A stretch of 64,000 nt of DNA from DATAGZ01 sp036263455. GTDB taxonomy: Bacteria > Pseudomonadota > Alphaproteobacteria > Dongiales > Dongiaceae. This document shows, in pieces, positions 26,082 through 35,550 of this stretch. Made by a program: the position numbers and the translations under genes. The first letter of the stretch is position 1; every line of letters begins with the position of its first letter. The DNA is taken from contig DATAGZ010000006.1 in NCBI GenBank assembly GCA_036263455.1, positions 124,001 to 188,000 of the forward strand, read 5' to 3'. The notes under the pieces were generated by a model that saw only the letters and a program-made list of their open reading frames with translations, was not told where the DNA came from and ran no database searches.

Positions 26082-27051
26082 GCAGCATTGCTTCCTCCTC
26101 CGCGAAGGGGGGAAGAGCGGAGGGCGAACTCTTTCCGAGCTCGCCCGCATAGCCGGCATCGATCAGATCGTCGGTCAGCCAATCCATGCGCCGCCTACTG
26201 GTGAGAACGCCCTCCCGGCCCAGAAAATAAATGAACTCGTCGAGGGCGTCGGGCATCCGCCCGAGCTTTGCGCGGTGGCGTGCCCTATCCCACAGGCCAT
26301 CGACGGAGGTGATCGCGCTCCGGCGATTGGTTGGCCGCTGAAGATAGAGGGGCTTGCCCTGACGCAACACATCCGCCATCAGCGAGGCCGAATCCCCATT
26401 GCAGAGGACGTCGTCGGCGAGGGCGAGCAAATCGCGGTAGGGGTTGTCTCCGCTCGGTTGCCATTGCCATACGCGGCTGTCTTTCCCTGCCTGTTCGAGG
26501 GCGGCGCTCAACGATCCCGGCGTACGAGGTGACGTGACGATTAGCAGCGATCCACCACGTTCCTTTCGATGCGTCTCCGCGGCCGCCAGGAGCCGGTCGA
26601 GTACAGGGCGGTCGTAAACCACCGTTTTCGATGGTCCCCCGATAATGAGCAAATGATAAGGGGAAGACAGACCAGCCACCAGCGACGGATCCCGTACCGT
26701 CCCGACACGCTGGGCGAGCGGGACCGTGAGCGTCAAAAGATGCGGCGCGGGCGGCAGGCCGTATTGGTTGGTGGTAACGATCAGGTCGAAAGCGCGATAG
26801 GCATGACGGGGCCGCCCGAGACGAATTGCACGGGTGCGGTTCGCGGCGGCTTTCTTGATTTCGAGCGCAGTCTTGACGGTGCGGTATCCGACACCGGCAA
26901 TGGCATCCGGCCAAGGCGGCGCCGGGACAGTTTCGGAGAAAAGGGGCACCGTCTTCCAGGCGAGGCGCTCGCGCACCAAAGCTCCCAGCGCATCGAGTTG
27001 CGCATTATCGCCCCGATGGCGGCCATATTGCAGCCAGAGGGTCGCGGTCAT
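26044..27051 (-). CDS. ELM1-family (mitochondrial fission ELM1-like) protein, copy A
   Basis: 335 aa. GT-B-like putative glycosyltransferase or sugar-nucleotide protein of the family named after plant ELM1; no bacterial reaction is firmly known. Shared motifs: GDNAQL at the N-terminus, RLGRPRHAYRAFDLIV, LLIIGGPSK, VTSPRTPGSL, NPYRDLLALADDVLCNGDSA. It is the second of two tandem paralogues: its ATG overlaps the stop of copy B (ATGA). Copy A lacks a signal peptide and membrane helices, so it is cytosolic. Confidence 0.85.
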   Translation of the reverse strand: MTATLWLQYGRHRGDNAQLDALGALVRERLAWKTVPLFSETVPAPPWPDAIAGVGYRTVKTALEIKKAAANRTRAIRLGRPRHAYRAFDLIVTTNQYGLPPAPHLLTLTVPLAQRVGTVRDPSLVAGLSSPYHLLIIGGPSKTVVYDRPVLDRLLAAAETHRKERGGSLLIVTSPRTPGSLSAALEQAGKDSRVWQWQPSGDNPYRDLLALADDVLCNGDSASLMADVLRQGKPLYLQRPTNRRSAITSVDGLWDRARHRAKLGRMPDALDEFIYFLGREGVLTSRRRMDWLTDDLIDAGYAGELGKSSPSALPPFAEEEAMLLKRLAILCPPTV

Positions 27052-28097
27052 CGTCCCGCCAACTCATGGATGCGGCGTGCTACCGCCGCGATCTCTGGTA
27101 CCCAGGGTTTTGCGGGTGCCCTGCCGGGATCGGGATAGATCGTGGCAAGAGAAGCCGCGACAAGCGCTTCCGTGAAGGCGTCCGGTTCGCGGCGTGGGCG
27201 AACGATCGCACGAAAAATCAGCCATTCCACCAACCGGTCTCCTATATCGGGCGACAGTTGGGCTTTCCGTCGCCGCCGATAGCGCCGTGTCATAGCGCGC
27301 AGGGGCCGGACATACTGATATGCGCGGCCGAGGCACCCCTCTGCACGGGGACGAAGGGGGAAAATCGAGAGCCTTTTTCCGAGCAGGACCGCGTCGGCAG
27401 GCATGGAGGCGCTATCATTGGTGGCAATGACTTCATCGGCAAGCGCCAACAGCCGGGGATAAGGGTTGGTGCCATCGGGACTATAGGGGATGAACCGTAT
27501 TTCCGGACGGGCGCGCGCGATGTAGGAAGCAATCTCCTGGGAAAGCGCCGGTGGCGTGCGCGGGGAAGTGAGGCAAATGATCTGTCCCGCCCCGGGCTGG
27601 ACGCGGCGCGTGGTCACCTCATCCAGGAGGCGGCGCATCTGCGGCATATCGAGCGCAAGGTTTCGCACCCCCCCACCGATCAGGATCAGGCATGCGATCT
27701 TTTCCGGCAAGGGCTGACCGGAAGTCTCCGCCGGAGCCGGCGCGCCGCCGCCCAAAGGCAGCAGGACCGGCAGGACATTGGAAAAAGAAGGAAGAGCGAA
27801 ATGCGGCGGGGCGATGATCAGATCGAACCAATGGAAGGCATTCCTTGGGCGTCCGATATGCACCAGCCTGAGTTGAGGGTCACGCCTTTTCAGAGCGATG
27901 GCCGTTCTGGCGGCGCGATGATCTGCCGTCACCAGCAGCCGCGCGGTTTCGCCCGCCGCGAGCCCGCTGCCAGTCCACTGCCATGTAGCGACGCTCAAGC
28001 CTAGTGCCGTGAGCTCCTTGCCGAGCGCGACAAGCTGCGCGTTGTCACCCGCGCGGTCGGCGAGGATCACGGCCACGTCGGCCACTAAACGGGGCAT
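27048..28097 (-). CDS. ELM1-family protein, copy B
   Basis: 349 aa. Paralogue of the neighbouring copy A with the same motif order (AGDNAQLVALG, VHIGRPRNAFHWFDLII, LILIGGG, LTSPRTPPAL, NPYPRLLALADEVIATNDSA), but clearly diverged elsewhere, including a basic stretch (RRYRRRRKAQ) near residue 280. The gene overlaps the 3' end of the upstream Sel1 gene by 13 bases and the start of copy A by 4. The three genes therefore form one transcription unit. The two copies may form a heterodimer or act successively; this is inference. Confidence 0.85.
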   Translation of the reverse strand: MPRLVADVAVILADRAGDNAQLVALGKELTALGLSVATWQWTGSGLAAGETARLLVTADHRAARTAIALKRRDPQLRLVHIGRPRNAFHWFDLIIAPPHFALPSFSNVLPVLLPLGGGAPAPAETSGQPLPEKIACLILIGGGVRNLALDMPQMRRLLDEVTTRRVQPGAGQIICLTSPRTPPALSQEIASYIARARPEIRFIPYSPDGTNPYPRLLALADEVIATNDSASMPADAVLLGKRLSIFPLRPRAEGCLGRAYQYVRPLRAMTRRYRRRRKAQLSPDIGDRLVEWLIFRAIVRPRREPDAFTEALVAASLATIYPDPGRAPAKPWVPEIAAVARRIHELAGR

Positions 28098-29305
28098 TTT
28101 TTGTGTTCGGCACCTATGAGCGATTGCGGCATGGAATCGGGAACCTGCTCGATCACGAAACGATCGGGGGCGGTGCGGCGGTAGACATAGGTCTGTACCG
28201 TCCCGTCCGGCCTTTTGGTCTTGACGGTCACTTTATCGCCATCCATGGCGTAGATGGCCTTTTCCTGGATGGCAATCCGTCCATCCAGGAACGTGTCGGC
28301 CTCATCCGGCCGGAACTCCAGGCCGCCATTGGGTGGGCAGCCAAGAGAGGGGCCCTCCCATTGGCCGAGGATCCAATTATCTCCCGGCGGAGATGCCAGC
28401 GCGGAAGAAGGAGCTAGTACAGGGGGTTGTCCGAGGCTCGCCTGCTGCTGCGGCGGCGCGGCAAGCGTATCGGAATCCTTTTTATCGCCGGCGATTTCCA
28501 GAGAAGAGACGCTTTGCGGAGAATCGGCGGGGGTGGTGGATAGCGCAGGCGGGGCGACGAGGGTCGCCTCATTGACCTTGGGGACTGGCGCGGCCTTGAT
28601 AGCGGGACCGCTCGGCTTGCCCGGACTCTGGACCTGAAACGGAATCTCGGCCGGCGATGCCGCACCAGATGCCGAACTCGCGGATAGAGGCGATGCCGGC
28701 GAGGTGTCGGAGGTAGGAGCACGCACCGTGACCGGTAAAGGTACTGGCGTCGGTGTGGCCGGTGCGGGTGCCTCGTTTGAAGCCAGGCCAAAGGGGCGGG
28801 GCGCCACGTAGGGCCGGGGGCCTTTGACCGGAATGACCGGTCCCTGGATCGCCAGCGGTAAGGCGGCCGGCGCCGCGCTGTCCGCCGATTGCTGACTGAG
28901 ATGGTCGAGCAAGGCGAGCTTTTGCGAAGCGACCGCATCGCCAAGGCCTGCCGCCTTTCCATACCAGGATTTCGCCTGCGCGATATCGTAGGGTACGCCA
29001 TGACCCATGGCATAGAGATTGGCGAGATTGCGCATTGCGACCGCATGCCCGGCGGCGGCGGCCTGGCTGTACCATTTGAAGGCTTCTCCGTGGTCGATTT
29101 TAACGCCGAGTCCCCGATCATAGAGAGCCCCGATGGCATTGGCGGCATCGGCATTGCCCTGTTCTGCCTCGGCCTGCCATTCGCGCAAGGCACTGGCGAA
29201 ATCACCCTTCTTGAAGGCGGCTACGCCCGCGTCGAAATCGGCGCGGGCCGCGCCGCTCATCGCGAAAGCTGCGAAAACAAATAAAATCAGGTATATACGC
29301 CGCAT
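28085..29305 (-). CDS. Sel1-repeat secreted protein with Pro/Ala-rich linker
   Basis: 406 aa. Signal peptide MRRIYLILFVFAAFAMSGAARA, then about three Sel1/TPR-like repeats (residues about 25-135) with phrases such as GNADAANAIGALYDRGLGV and GHAVAMRNLANLYAMGHGV. A low-complexity Pro/Ala/Ser linker covers about 140-310. A C-terminal globular part (ILGQWEGPSLGCPPNGGLEF to the end) has two cysteines. Sel1 proteins usually scaffold protein contacts; this one is periplasmic by its signal. Its ATG overlaps the ATG of the divergent carboxypeptidase gene within a single CATG. Confidence 0.82.
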   Translation of the reverse strand: MRRIYLILFVFAAFAMSGAARADFDAGVAAFKKGDFASALREWQAEAEQGNADAANAIGALYDRGLGVKIDHGEAFKWYSQAAAAGHAVAMRNLANLYAMGHGVPYDIAQAKSWYGKAAGLGDAVASQKLALLDHLSQQSADSAAPAALPLAIQGPVIPVKGPRPYVAPRPFGLASNEAPAPATPTPVPLPVTVRAPTSDTSPASPLSASSASGAASPAEIPFQVQSPGKPSGPAIKAAPVPKVNEATLVAPPALSTTPADSPQSVSSLEIAGDKKDSDTLAAPPQQQASLGQPPVLAPSSALASPPGDNWILGQWEGPSLGCPPNGGLEFRPDEADTFLDGRIAIQEKAIYAMDGDKVTVKTKRPDGTVQTYVYRRTAPDRFVIEQVPDSMPQSLIGAEHKKCPV

Positions 29306-30566
29306 GTCCCAGCCTCGTTCGTCCGGCCTCTTTTTAAAGGGATCGCCGCGGATTTTCCATAGTCCCTTCTTTTCTACACGGTCCTGGCTGGTTTTTCTTG
29401 CCGCCGCTTTTTTTCTGGCCTTGAGTCAGAAAACTTTTGCGCGGGTTGAGCCTGCGGACATTCTGATCGATGCGGGAAGCGGGCGCATCGTGGCTGCGCA
29501 CCGCGCCAATGCGCAGTGGCGGCCGGCCTCCTTGACCAAGGTCATGACTTTATACGTTATTTTCGGTGATTTGCGCGCGGGAAGGCTTTCTCTCACCGAT
29601 CGGGTCATCTTGTCGGCGCGGGCGGTGGGCCAATCGACCAACAGCACAGGCCTGCCGGTATGCGCACGCCTGTCCATCGAAGAAGCGATCGCCGCGACGA
29701 TTCTCATCTCGGCCAATGATGCGGCAAGCGCGCTCGCCGAGCTGGCAGGCGGCAGCGAAGAACGCTTTGCGGAACGCATGAACGAGGCGGCCGCGAGAAT
29801 TGGCATGAACCGGTCCCATTTTGCCAACGCTACCGGCCTGCCCAATCAAGGCCAAATCAGCACGGCTCATGATTTGGCCTTGCTCGCTTATCGCCTGCGG
29901 ACCGATTTCCCCGATTATTATATGTATTTCGCCCGGCGGGAGGCCCGGTTGGGCCGCCAGGTGATCCGTACCATCAATCCGATGCTGGCCAACTATCCCG
30001 GCGCCGAGGGCATGAAAACGGGTTTTACCTGCGCATCCGGTTACAATCTCATCGGCAGCGCCCATCGCGGCGAGCGGCGGCTGATAGGCGTGGTGCTGGG
30101 CGGCACCGACCCGACTGAACGGCTCGGCCGGATGCGCCAGCTCCTCAATAAAGGATTTACCGAAACGGGAGGCGAGGCCCATCCGAACATCGCGGATCCC
30201 ATCACCACGGCTTCGGATGAGCAGGATTCGCCTCCAGATATTCTTGGGCATGCCGGCTGCGCGGAAGGGGCGGGCGGTACGATACGCGGGACGTCTTCCT
30301 GGGCTGCCATCTTGGGATCTTTTCCCACAGGTGGGCTTGCGCAAAAATTCCTGAGCGATCTCAAGAGCCGGGCGGGGCATGCGCTGGCGCGTGAACCACG
30401 GATCGTCAGACGGGCATTCGAAGGAGAGACTCGCCATGACTTGGTCGTGTCCGGCCTTTCCCAGACCGATGCCGGCAACTTCTGCAAGACTCTCTGGGCG
30501 CGGAATATTTATTGCTTGGCGCTGGCGCCGGCGGTCGTGAACAATCCGAAGGCGGACTGGCGCTAG
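29304..30566 (+). CDS. D-alanyl-D-alanine carboxypeptidase (S11) with C-terminal SPOR domain
   Basis: 420 aa. Penicillin-binding-protein-type carboxypeptidase trimming peptidoglycan stem peptides in the periplasm. Signal helix about residues 27-46 (RSWLVFLAAAFFLALSQKTF). Active-site triad motifs: S76-L-T-K79, SAN in ISANDAAS, and KTG in EGMKTGFTC. The C-terminus (WAAILGSFPTGGLAQKFLSD to IYCLALAP) is a SPOR-like domain, which binds denuded glycan at the septum. The ATG at 29304 is the natural start. A second S11 enzyme without SPOR is at 45356. Ends 4 bases from the convergent small secreted gene. Confidence 0.93.
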   Translation: MSQPRSSGLFLKGSPRIFHSPFFSTRSWLVFLAAAFFLALSQKTFARVEPADILIDAGSGRIVAAHRANAQWRPASLTKVMTLYVIFGDLRAGRLSLTDRVILSARAVGQSTNSTGLPVCARLSIEEAIAATILISANDAASALAELAGGSEERFAERMNEAAARIGMNRSHFANATGLPNQGQISTAHDLALLAYRLRTDFPDYYMYFARREARLGRQVIRTINPMLANYPGAEGMKTGFTCASGYNLIGSAHRGERRLIGVVLGGTDPTERLGRMRQLLNKGFTETGGEAHPNIADPITTASDEQDSPPDILGHAGCAEGAGGTIRGTSSWAAILGSFPTGGLAQKFLSDLKSRAGHALAREPRIVRRAFEGETRHDLVVSGLSQTDAGNFCKTLWARNIYCLALAPAVVNNPKADWR

Positions 30567-30570
30567 GCCC

Positions 30571-31017
30571 TTAAGCGCCCAGGCATTGCTTGTTATCGGA
30601 GATCGGCAGATGCTCGCTATTGCCCTGCGCGAGCTTTGTGCTGGACGACGCCAGTTGCGTGCCTTTGCCGACGCCAACCGCGAACATGATACCGTTCTTT
30701 GAACGATACATCAGGAAGCAGTTAGGCCGCCCGTCATTATAATCGCGATAGGAATAGCAGACCTGGCCGGTATCCTCGATCCACCATTTCCCCGGATGGG
30801 TGCAGCCTTTTTCCCAATAAGCGGTGCGCCCGTCAGGCAGGTGGTACTCGATCCAATCCTCCCCGCTGACATAACGTCCATAGATGGTGAGGTTGTCGAG
30901 CACCGCATGGATCTCCGCCGGCGTATCGACGAGCGCGCCCCCGCCGGGAGCTTCCGATTGCGCGTACGCGAAGGAGAGGCCAAGAAAAAAAACACTCAAG
31001 GCAAACAGAATCCGCAT
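30571..31017 (-). CDS. Small secreted protein of unknown function (DUF995-like pattern)
   Basis: 148 aa. Signal peptide MRILFALSVFFLGLSFAYA, then a mature domain with the pattern DWIEYHLPDGRTAYW, GKWWIEDTGQVCYSYRD and CFLMYRS, including four cysteines. The WxY...YW...G-W-W...VCY pattern resembles small alphaproteobacterial periplasmic proteins of the DUF995 type, but I am not certain of the family. It stands alone, convergent with the carboxypeptidase and divergent from the LysE-type gene. Confidence 0.72.
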   Translation of the reverse strand: MRILFALSVFFLGLSFAYAQSEAPGGGALVDTPAEIHAVLDNLTIYGRYVSGEDWIEYHLPDGRTAYWEKGCTHPGKWWIEDTGQVCYSYRDYNDGRPNCFLMYRSKNGIMFAVGVGKGTQLASSSTKLAQGNSEHLPISDNKQCLGA

Positions 31018-31087
31018 GGATTCATGCTATCTTTTCTTTGGACTCGCCGCAACGTATAAGCGCAGGGACCAGGGGCATGGGGGAGAC

Positions 31088-31723
31088 GTGGCGGCCTTTA
31101 TTCTTACCAATCTGTGGTTGGTTATCAAAGGAATAGGCATCGGCTTCGTCGTCGCGGCGCCGGTCGGACCTATTGGGGTCCTGTGCATTCGGCTGACGCT
31201 CGAGCGCGGCCGCGTGGCGGGATTCTGTGCAGGTTTAGGTGCTGCGTGCGCCGACACAGTTTTCGCGGCGGTCGGCGCCTTTTCCCTGAGCGTCATCCAT
31301 GAGTTTCTCACCAACCATCGCCATTCCATAGAAACCGGCGGGGCCGTGGTCGTGGCGATTTTGGGGATCATTCTCGTCCTGCGTCCCGCCAAGATCCGAA
31401 CCTATGAAAAGCCGACGCCGGAAGGCTTGATTGCCGATTTCCTCACCACTTTCATCCTGACCCTGGCCAATCCGATTACCATATTCACCTTCATCGCAAT
31501 TTTCGCGGGCTTTGCTGGATTGAAGCAGATCCGCTTTTCAGCCTTGCCGGTTCTTCTCGGCGCGATCTTCATCGGCTCTTCGACATGGTGGCTGATGCTG
31601 AGCGAGGGTGTAGGCATGATCCGCCATCGGATTTCGCCCGAAGGACTGGCCTTCATGAATCGCCTGGCCGGCGCCCTCATGGTGGGTTTCGGTGTGCTGG
31701 CCCTTTCGCGCTTGTTGCGCTAG
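31088..31723 (+). CDS. LysE family translocator
   Basis: 211-aa inner-membrane exporter with about six helices. LysE landmarks: GFVVAAPVGPIGVLCIRLTL near the N-terminus and FILTLANPITIFTFIAIF mid-protein. The open frame extends to 30884, but the upstream part is non-family. The GTG at 31088 follows a G-rich GGGGGAG and gives the usual length. Substrate unknown, probably an amino acid. It precedes gatCAB by 34 bases and may share its transcript. Confidence 0.85.
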   Translation: MAAFILTNLWLVIKGIGIGFVVAAPVGPIGVLCIRLTLERGRVAGFCAGLGAACADTVFAAVGAFSLSVIHEFLTNHRHSIETGGAVVVAILGIILVLRPAKIRTYEKPTPEGLIADFLTTFILTLANPITIFTFIAIFAGFAGLKQIRFSALPVLLGAIFIGSSTWWLMLSEGVGMIRHRISPEGLAFMNRLAGALMVGFGVLALSRLLR

Positions 31724-31757
31724 GCACGTTTTTGCTAGGTTCTTTCCCGAGGTACCC

Positions 31758-32042
31758 ATGATCGATGAAAAAACGGTGGCGAAGGTTGCCCGCCTGGCGC
31801 GGCTCGCGCTCGCGCCCGAGGAGAGGGCTGCGATGGCACAGGAATTGAATGGCATCCTGACCTGGGTCGAGCAGCTCAATGAGGTCGATACCTCGTCCGT
31901 GCGCCCCTTTTTCGAGGATGAAGGCGGCGTCTATCACAGCCGTCCCGATGAGATCACCGACGGCAATTGCCAAGCGGACATTCTTGCCAACGCTCCGCAG
32001 GCGACCCATGGCTTCTTCACCGTGCCTAAGGTGGTGGAATGA
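31758..32042 (+). CDS. gatC: Asp-tRNA(Asn)/Glu-tRNA(Gln) amidotransferase subunit C
   Basis: 94 aa. Small scaffold subunit stabilising GatA-GatB. Starts [20 protein letters not shown], the standard N-terminus, and contains [13 protein letters not shown]. The ATG at 31758 is chosen over upstream in-frame codons by length. The stop overlaps the gatA ATG (ATGA), so the subunits are coupled. Confidence 0.96.
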   Translation: MIDEKTVAKVARLARLALAPEERAAMAQELNGILTWVEQLNEVDTSSVRPFFEDEGGVYHSRPDEITDGNCQADILANAPQATHGFFTVPKVVE

Positions 32043-33508
32043 GCGCGCTCACGAAACTGACGATCGCCGCCGCGGAGAAGGGGCTGCGGAGGAAGGACTT
32101 CACCGCCCGCGCCCTGGCAGAAGCGCATCTGGCTGCGATGAAGGAATGCCGCCACCTCAATGCTTTTATCACCGAGACGGAAAGCCGCGCCCTGGAAATG
32201 GCCGAGGAATCCGACCGGCGGCTTGTTTCGGGCGAGCCGCGCGGAATCCTCGAAGGTATCCCACTGGGGATAAAGGATCTGTTCTGTACCAAGGGCGTGA
32301 TGACCACCGCCGGATCGCATATCCTGGAGGGGTTTCATCCTCCCTATGAATCGACGGTGACGGCGAAGCTATGGGCGCAGGGCGCCGTCATGCTGGGCAA
32401 GACCAACATGGACGAGTTCGCGATGGGATCGTCGAATGCCACGTCTTATTTCGGTCCGGTCATCAATCCGCATCGTCGCCGGTCGAATGGCAATATCCAA
32501 CTCGTCCCGGGCGGGTCCTCGGGCGGGTCGGCCGCGGCGGTGGCGAGCCACATCGCCATGGCGGCTACCGCAACCGATACTGGCGGATCGATCCGCCAGC
32601 CCGCGTCGCTGACCGGAACGGTCGGTATCAAGCCCACCTATGGCCGATGCTCCCGCTGGGGAATCGTCGCTTTCGCGTCCTCGCTTGACCAGGCGGGCCC
32701 GATTACAAAGACGGTCGAGGATGCCGCGATTATGCTCGAGGCCATCTCCGGCTACGATGAAAAGGATTCCACCTCGGCCGAGCGCCCGGTTCCGCCTTTT
32801 CGCGCCGCGATCGGACAGAGCGTGAAGGGAATGCGAATCGGTATTCCGAAGGAATATACGATCCCCGGCATGCCCCGCGAGATCGAGGCCCTGTGGGAAC
32901 AGGGGCGAAGGTGGCTCGTCGAAGCAGGGGCGGTCGTTCGCGAGGTAAGCTTGCCGCATACCAAGTATGCGTTACCGACCTATTACATCATCGCGCCGGC
33001 CGAAGCCTCCGCGAACCTGGCGCGTTACGATGGCGTGCGCTTCGGTATGCGGGTCGATAAGCCGTCGCTCGACGATATGTACGAAGCCACACGCGCCGAA
33101 GGTTTCGGCAAGGAGGTGCGCCGACGCATCCTGATCGGCACCTATGTGCTGTCGGCCGGCTATTACGACGCCTATTACCTCAAGGCGCAAAGATTGCGGC
33201 GCCTGATCGCCGATGATTTCACCCGCGCCTTCGAGGACGTGGATGCAATACTCACGCCCTCGGCGCCGTCCTCGGCCTTCGCGCTCGGTGAAAAAGAGAA
33301 CGATCCCATTGCCATGTACCTGAATGACGTTTTTACCGTGACCGTCAATCTCGCCGGATTGCCAGGTATTTCCGTACCGTGCGGAAGGGACGGCGAGGAT
33401 CTGCCGCTCGGTCTGCAGGTGATTGGCCGCGCCTTCGATGAGGAGACCTTGTTTCGTGTCGGCGCCGTGCTGGAAAAATCCTCCGGCTTCCTGGGGGGTG
33501 CGGCATGA
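32039..33508 (+). CDS. gatA: Asp-tRNA(Asn)/Glu-tRNA(Gln) amidotransferase subunit A
   Basis: 489 aa. Amidase-signature glutaminase subunit that releases ammonia from glutamine for the GatB active site. The Ser-cisSer-Lys amidase motif is visible: [10 protein letters not shown] (Lys), [16 protein letters not shown] and [15 protein letters not shown]. Length is normal. Overlaps gatC and gatB by 4 bases each. Confidence 0.97.
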   Translation: MSALTKLTIAAAEKGLRRKDFTARALAEAHLAAMKECRHLNAFITETESRALEMAEESDRRLVSGEPRGILEGIPLGIKDLFCTKGVMTTAGSHILEGFHPPYESTVTAKLWAQGAVMLGKTNMDEFAMGSSNATSYFGPVINPHRRRSNGNIQLVPGGSSGGSAAAVASHIAMAATATDTGGSIRQPASLTGTVGIKPTYGRCSRWGIVAFASSLDQAGPITKTVEDAAIMLEAISGYDEKDSTSAERPVPPFRAAIGQSVKGMRIGIPKEYTIPGMPREIEALWEQGRRWLVEAGAVVREVSLPHTKYALPTYYIIAPAEASANLARYDGVRFGMRVDKPSLDDMYEATRAEGFGKEVRRRILIGTYVLSAGYYDAYYLKAQRLRRLIADDFTRAFEDVDAILTPSAPSSAFALGEKENDPIAMYLNDVFTVTVNLAGLPGISVPCGRDGEDLPLGLQVIGRAFDEETLFRVGAVLEKSSGFLGGAA

Positions 33509-34956
33509 GCCTGATCGAGGGGACGACCGGCCCGTGGGAGACGGTGCTCGGTCTCGAAGTCCATGCCCAGGTGACATCCAAGGCCAAGTTGTTTTCCGGC
33601 GCCGCCACTGCCTTCGGCGCGGAGCCCAACACCCAGGTCAGCCCGGTGGATGCGGCGTTTCCGGGCATGCTGCCGGTCATAAACGCGCTCTGCATCGAGC
33701 AGGCGGTCAAGACCGGGCTGGGGCTCAATGCCGAGATCAATTTGGTTTCGGTGTTCGACCGCAAGAATTACTTTTATGCCGACCTGCCGGCCGGCTATCA
33801 GATCTCGCAATTCACGCGGCCGATCGTCGGCAAGGGAACCATCATCCTCGATCTGCCCGACGGAAAGAAGCGGCAGGTCGGCATCACGCGCCTCCATCTC
33901 GAGCAGGATGCCGGCAAGTCGCTGCACGACCAACACCCGACCAAGACCTACGTGGATCTGAACCGCGCCGGCGTCGCCTTGATGGAAATCGTCTCGGAAC
34001 CCGATTTGCGCTCGGCCGAGGAAGCCGCGGCCTACCTCAAAAAGCTCCGGGCAATCCTACGCTACCTGGGGACGTGCGACGGCAACATGGAGGAGGGGTC
34101 CATGCGCTGCGACGTCAACGTATCGGTACGCCGGCCGGGCGCCGATCTTGGGACACGCTGCGAGATCAAGAACGTCAATTCGATCCGGTATGTCGGGCAG
34201 GCCATCGAATATGAGGCGCGCCGCCAGATCGCCATCCTGGAAGAGGGCGGCTCTATCGCGCAGGAAACTCGCCTCTACGATCCCAATCGCGGCGAGACGC
34301 GCAGCATGCGTAGCAAGGAAGACGCGCACGATTACCGGTATTTTCCCGATCCGGATCTCAAGCCGATCGTTTTAAGTTCGGCCTATGTCGAGCAGATCCG
34401 GCAAGGGTTGCCGGAGCTTCCAGATACTAAGCGGTCGCGCTTCGTCGCGGATTTCGATCTTTCCGATTATGATGCGGGCGTGCTGGTGAGCGAGCGCGAA
34501 ATCGCCGACTATTATGAGGAGGCCGCGCGCGGCCGTGATGCCAAGATTGCCGCCAACTGGGTGATCAGCGAACTCTTTGCCGTTCTCAATCGCGAGGGGA
34601 AGAGCATTGTCGAGAGCCCGGTCTCCGCCGCGCGGCTGGGCGGCCTCATCGACCTTATCGGCGATAATACGATCTCGGGCCGCATTGCCAAGGACGTCTT
34701 TGCCGCCATGATCGAAACCGGTAAGTCTGCGCCTGAGATCGTTGAGGAACGCGGCCTCAGGCAGGTGACCGACAGCGGGCCAATCGACGCCGCTATCGAT
34801 GCGATCATGGCCGCCAATGGCGACAAGGTCGCGGAATATCGCGCGGGCAAGGATAAGCTGTTCGGCTTCTTCGTAGGTCAGGTCATGAAGAGCATGGGCG
34901 GCAAGGCCAATCCCGCGATGCTCAACCAGCGGCTCAAGGAAAAACTAGCAGGCTGA
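33505..34956 (+). CDS. gatB: Asp-tRNA(Asn)/Glu-tRNA(Gln) amidotransferase subunit B
   Basis: 483 aa. Kinase/amidase subunit that binds the misacylated tRNA and transfers ammonia to give Asn- or Gln-tRNA. Conserved start [20 protein letters not shown], metal and phosphate region [15 protein letters not shown], and [11 protein letters not shown]. The C-terminal YqeY-like tail domain covers about residues 340-480. Together with gatCA it shows that the organism makes at least one of Asn-tRNA/Gln-tRNA by the indirect route. Confidence 0.97.
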   Translation: MSLIEGTTGPWETVLGLEVHAQVTSKAKLFSGAATAFGAEPNTQVSPVDAAFPGMLPVINALCIEQAVKTGLGLNAEINLVSVFDRKNYFYADLPAGYQISQFTRPIVGKGTIILDLPDGKKRQVGITRLHLEQDAGKSLHDQHPTKTYVDLNRAGVALMEIVSEPDLRSAEEAAAYLKKLRAILRYLGTCDGNMEEGSMRCDVNVSVRRPGADLGTRCEIKNVNSIRYVGQAIEYEARRQIAILEEGGSIAQETRLYDPNRGETRSMRSKEDAHDYRYFPDPDLKPIVLSSAYVEQIRQGLPELPDTKRSRFVADFDLSDYDAGVLVSEREIADYYEEAARGRDAKIAANWVISELFAVLNREGKSIVESPVSAARLGGLIDLIGDNTISGRIAKDVFAAMIETGKSAPEIVEERGLRQVTDSGPIDAAIDAIMAANGDKVAEYRAGKDKLFGFFVGQVMKSMGGKANPAMLNQRLKEKLAG

Positions 34957-35092
34957 GACCCGCTTCGCATTCGATGTCGGCCGCATGTACCTAGGCCGTA
35001 ACTACGACGGAGCTATCCCGCTATTTCTGCGTGCGAAAGTAATCCCGGCGACCGGCTTGTTTCCGCTGGCCCTCCGGGACTTCACCAAATTT

Positions 35093-35476
35093 TCACGCCA
35101 GGTATTTTTTCAGGGGTTCCCAATACATCTTATGCCAACCCGGTTCGAGATGCTGATGCTGATCTTCGGGGTAGCCGGTATGGTCGAAAACGAGGCGGGT
35201 TCCTTTGCCTTGCGGCCTGAGTTCGAAGCGGACGAGGGAATAGTGGCCGTCCGCCCAGTCCTTGGCGCGCCACGCCTGGACGAGGCGCTTACCCGGCATG
35301 GTTTCCACATTGCGGCCGGTGATATGGCCTCCGAACATGGTGATGGCGCCACCGGGCTTGGCTTCGATGTCGGCAGGCGCGCCTCCGGTGAATTCGCTGA
35401 ATTGCTTGGACGTGACCAGGGCGTCATAGACCCGCTCGGGTGTCGCGGCGATATCGATTTCCTGATGAATTGTCAT
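35093..35476 (-). CDS. SRPBCC (AHSA1-like) domain protein
   Basis: 127 aa. START/Bet v1-like hydrophobic-pocket fold of the AHSA1 type: IDIAATPERVYDALVTSKQF at the N-terminus and a C-terminal LEPGWHKMYWEPLKKYL. The ligand is unknown. GGAGA lies 8 bases before the ATG at 35476. It is divergent from an ArsR regulator, with a perfect palindrome between them, so it is probably under that regulator's control. A second SRPBCC gene follows the regulator. Confidence 0.85.
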   Translation of the reverse strand: MTIHQEIDIAATPERVYDALVTSKQFSEFTGGAPADIEAKPGGAITMFGGHITGRNVETMPGKRLVQAWRAKDWADGHYSLVRFELRPQGKGTRLVFDHTGYPEDQHQHLEPGWHKMYWEPLKKYLA

Positions 35477-35500
35477 GTGATTCTCCTTTGCTACTTGAAT

Positions 35501-35520
35501 ATGAAACCTTTTGGTTTCAT
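35501..35520. promoter_or_regulatory. Palindromic operator candidate for the ArsR regulator
   Basis: Perfect 8-bp inverted repeat ATGAAACC-TTTT-GGTTTCAT. It lies in the 74-base gap between the divergent SRPBCC gene (start 35476) and the ArsR gene (start 35551). Length, symmetry and position fit a dimeric winged-helix repressor controlling both directions. Confidence 0.75.
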
Positions 35521-35550
35521 ATTACGAATAATTGTCGAAACGTGAAAGCG

